A stretch of DNA of 64,000 nucleotides from Anthonomus grandis grandis (lineage: Eukaryota > Arthropoda > Insecta > Coleoptera > Curculionidae), in contig NC_065547.1 in the NCBI RefSeq assembly GCF_022605725.1, positions 14,859,167 through 14,923,166 of the forward strand, given 5' to 3'. The position numbers and the translations under genes were made by a program. Numbering within the stretch: the first letter of the stretch is position 1; each line of letters opens with the position of its first letter. The notes below the pieces were generated by a model. It did not search any database and was not told the DNA's origin. It saw nothing but the letters and a program-made list of their open reading frames with translations. Below are positions 61,535 through 64,000 of the stretch, in pieces.

Positions 61535-64000
61535 TTACGTCAGGTCTTGCATGTTTGATGTTGAGGGACCTGCAACAACAGGGGTTTTTAATTCTTTTAT
61601 ATGGACTACCTCTTCTTTATTGTTCTTTTTGTTTTTTATTTTAACTTTATTATTTTCGAGTAGTTCAATTAGTTCAAAAGGGCCTAAGAATCGTTTAGAT
61701 TTTTTATTTCTGTTGGCGTTATTTTTATATACAATTTGTCCTACTTTAAATTGATATTGATTTGGACCTAGAACGTTTCTTTTATCGATAATTTTTTGTT
61801 TTTGGGATTCTAATTTTTCTTTTATTTCATCATAAAGGTGTTTTATCTTTTCTTTATGATTAAAGGCATAATCGGTATAATAGCCGGTATTTATAAGTTC
61901 ACATGGGTCTCTTGTGTTTGTGTGACCAAATGTTAGCTCGAAGGGTGTAAACTGCGTCGAGGAATGGATCGAACAATTGTATGCTATTATGGCATATTTC
62001 ATTAAGGTTTTAACGTCTTCGTCCTTAAAACGGTCTCCTAAAATTCGAAGGTGTTCGATAAGTGTAGAGTGGAGTCTTTCGATTGGTGAGTTCGATTCAT
62101 GGTGAAAAGGTGTTGTGAAATGTATGTTTATTTTATGAGTCTTTAAGATTTCTTGAACGGTGGTATTTTTAAATTCAGGACCATTGTCCATAATTATTCT
62201 CTCAGGAAGACCATAAAATGAAAAATAATGGATGAGAGCTGAACATATTTCGACTGAAGTTTTGCCTTGAATAGGAATGGCTTGACCTAGTTTTGAAAAG
62301 GTGTCGACGAGTGTAAGAAAGTCTTGGTTGTCAAATTTGAAAATATCTATATGAAGCAGCTGGAATGGTTTTCCAGTAGTTTCTGTTAGTACAAGAGGAA
62401 CATACGGTGGTTTACGGGAATATTTAGATGTTTGACATATACTACAATCATTTATATACTTTGTTATGTCGGATTTCATGGATGGCCAATAATAATTCCT
62501 TTTAAGTTTTTCTAAAGTCTCGGCTATTCCGCGGTGATTACATTTACCTTCATGCTGGTATTTCATAATAAGGATTCGCTCATCAGGTTCTTTTATAGAG
62601 TTTATTAGTTTTGTACATTTAAATAGTTTTGGTCCAGATTGATGGAAGTGGTGCATATAAACATCATTAAATTCGATATACATGGAATCATCATGAAAAT
62701 ATAGGTAAAAAGTTTTCTTATCGGTGGTATATGTTTTTAGGAATTCTAATATAAGTTTGGGATTAGATTTTGGAATTTTGACATGCCATATATTATGTTT
62801 CTCGAATGTTTCCCAGTTGACAGTCAATTTATTGTGTGGATTTTTGGAGATAATTATTTGATATGATTTATTGTTAATAATATCATCCAGTATGGGGATT
62901 CCATCATTTAATGTGTTATGATTGCTGCTAGAATGCGGAGTATTTATAGAAGATTCTGGAGTCTCTTGGGAATGAAACTCTGGTGGTGGTAAATTGACAT
63001 TATCTGGTTGAAGGTTTAAGTTTGAGAAATCATTAAGAGTTTGTGTTTCGTACTGATGGGGTGGGTCGTTAAAATTTTGGAAATTATATTGGGGTGGTTG
63101 AATATTAAGGTTTGTATTTCTTGGAGGAACCAACTGAATATTTTGCAATATTTTAATTTTTGGTTCTGGACAGGGAGGTTTTAATTCTTTTAAAACTGAT
63201 GTTATATCTGCTGGGTTTAGTTTATTGGGGTCATAGGACTTTAGGAATTGGTCAATATCTAGATCTATATCACCTGAATTATTTACGATACTTTCGTTTT
63301 CAATTGCATTAATACAAATTCGTGAGAGTGCGTCTGCGTTGGTATTTTGGTTACCCTTTTTGTAAATAATTTCAAAATCGTATTCCCTTAATTTACATCT
63401 CCATCTTACGAGTTTGCTATTTGGTTCTCGCATATTAAAAAGCCATACCAAAGGTCGATGGTCTGTGTAAATTTTGAATTTGCGACCGAAAAGATAAGGT
63501 CGAAAATGTTTGCATGCCCAAACTATAGCAAGTAACTCTTTCTCTATCGTGGAGTATTTTACTTCGGTGTCATTAAGGGTTCTTGATGCGTAGGCGATGG
63601 GTTTGTCATTGGGAATGTTCCCTTGGGAAAGGACTGCTCCAACTGCATAGTTGCTAGCGTCAGTTGTCAAAACAAATGGTTTGCTGAAGTCTGGATATTG
63701 AAGTATGGGGGAATTGGTGAGAAGTTGCTTGCAGTGGTTAAATGATTTAATGAACTCGGGGGTATGAATTATTTTATGATCTTTTTTAAGGCAAATCGTC
63801 ATAGGCTTTGTTATTTTGGCAAAATCTTTTATAAATCGACGATAATAACCAAGTAAACCTAAAAACGACTTCAGAGCTTTGGGAGAATTTGGAATTGGGA
63901 AATTTTTTATTGCTGAAATTTTGTCTGGATTAGGTTTAACACCTTCAGTAGTAACAACATGACCCAAATATTGGACTTCCTTTTTTAAAAATTCTGATTT
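61535..64000 (-). CDS. Pol of the errantivirus-like LTR element (partial, runs off window)
   Basis: The frame is open from the window edge to the stop at 61535-61537. It starts within the RT (YLGHVVT, GVKPNP). RNase H follows with TDASNYAVGAVL, EKELLAIVWACKHFRPYLFG and YTDHRPLVWL. A Pro/Asn-rich spacer lies at about 62900-63200. Then comes the integrase: an HHCC zinc finger (GKCNHRG ... CSICQ, about 62430-62560) and the DDE core with LLHIDIFKF, IIMDNGPEF and SPIERLHSTL. A basic C-terminus follows. All catalytic residues in view are present and there is no stop, in contrast to every other element in the window. RT fingers, protease and gag lie beyond 64000. Confidence 0.92.
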   Translation of the reverse strand, partial: KSEFLKKEVQYLGHVVTTEGVKPNPDKISAIKNFPIPNSPKALKSFLGLLGYYRRFIKDFAKITKPMTICLKKDHKIIHTPEFIKSFNHCKQLLTNSPILQYPDFSKPFVLTTDASNYAVGAVLSQGNIPNDKPIAYASRTLNDTEVKYSTIEKELLAIVWACKHFRPYLFGRKFKIYTDHRPLVWLFNMREPNSKLVRWRCKLREYDFEIIYKKGNQNTNADALSRICINAIENESIVNNSGDIDLDIDQFLKSYDPNKLNPADITSVLKELKPPCPEPKIKILQNIQLVPPRNTNLNIQPPQYNFQNFNDPPHQYETQTLNDFSNLNLQPDNVNLPPPEFHSQETPESSINTPHSSSNHNTLNDGIPILDDIINNKSYQIIISKNPHNKLTVNWETFEKHNIWHVKIPKSNPKLILEFLKTYTTDKKTFYLYFHDDSMYIEFNDVYMHHFHQSGPKLFKCTKLINSIKEPDERILIMKYQHEGKCNHRGIAETLEKLKRNYYWPSMKSDITKYINDCSICQTSKYSRKPPYVPLVLTETTGKPFQLLHIDIFKFDNQDFLTLVDTFSKLGQAIPIQGKTSVEICSALIHYFSFYGLPERIIMDNGPEFKNTTVQEILKTHKINIHFTTPFHHESNSPIERLHSTLIEHLRILGDRFKDEDVKTLMKYAIIAYNCSIHSSTQFTPFELTFGHTNTRDPCELINTGYYTDYAFNHKEKIKHLYDEIKEKLESQKQKIIDKRNVLGPNQYQFKVGQIVYKNNANRNKKSKRFLGPFELIELLENNKVKIKNKKNNKEEVVHIKELKTPVVAGPSTSNMQDLT

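Overview
The window is a piece of an insect nuclear genome. It is AT-rich, with GT-AG introns, an errantivirus-type LTR element carrying an F-protein-like env, and piggyBac, Ginger-like, P-like, hAT, mariner, MULE, pogo, DIRS and non-LTR remains. A beetle is a plausible source, but nothing here proves the order.

Only one host gene can be supported: RBM25, the splicing regulator with an R/E-rich middle and a C-terminal PWI domain. It lies on the + strand, and six exons are in the window (1278-1393, 10813-10937, 11046-12000, 12062-12205, 18237-18656, 26609-26704). Earlier exons, including the RRM, must lie to the left. All junctions are GT-AG and keep one reading frame. Three introns of about 9.4, 6.0 and 8.0 kb have grown by insertions. 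The first holds foldback MITEs, a dead hAT, mariner pieces, and a LINE split by a Ginger-like element. The second holds a P-element-like THAP transposase relic and an internally deleted DIRS element. The third holds a satellite array broken by a MITE and by a LINE, and the LINE is itself broken by a hAT element.

Downstream of RBM25 the rest of the window (27-64 kb) is transposon upon transposon: a TTAA-flanked DNA transposon of an unusual DDE family (27001-29999); two fused LINE copies (30.4-33.8 kb); a MULE split by a TIR element that is split by a piggyBac (35.5-40.7 kb); a LINE carrying an opposite LINE fragment (42.4-45.8 kb); a 0.67 kb foldback (45.8-46.5 kb); a FLYWCH/SWIM MULE (47.9-49.7 kb); a mariner abutting half a hAT that carries a MITE (49.9-52.6 kb); two pogo/Tigger relics, the second split by a MITE (54-57.3 kb); a second relic of the unusual DDE family ending at a perfect 36-bp palindrome (57.7-59.0 kb); and an errantivirus-like element on the - strand with open pol and env frames (59.6-64 kb), the best preserved element here.

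Nearly all transposase and RT genes other than the terminal LTR element carry stops, frameshifts or deletions. The interest therefore lies in the insertion order, the intact termini and target-site duplications that can still be read, the intronic satellite, and the poorly described TTAA DDE family. No CRISPR array, rRNA or tRNA gene was recognised.
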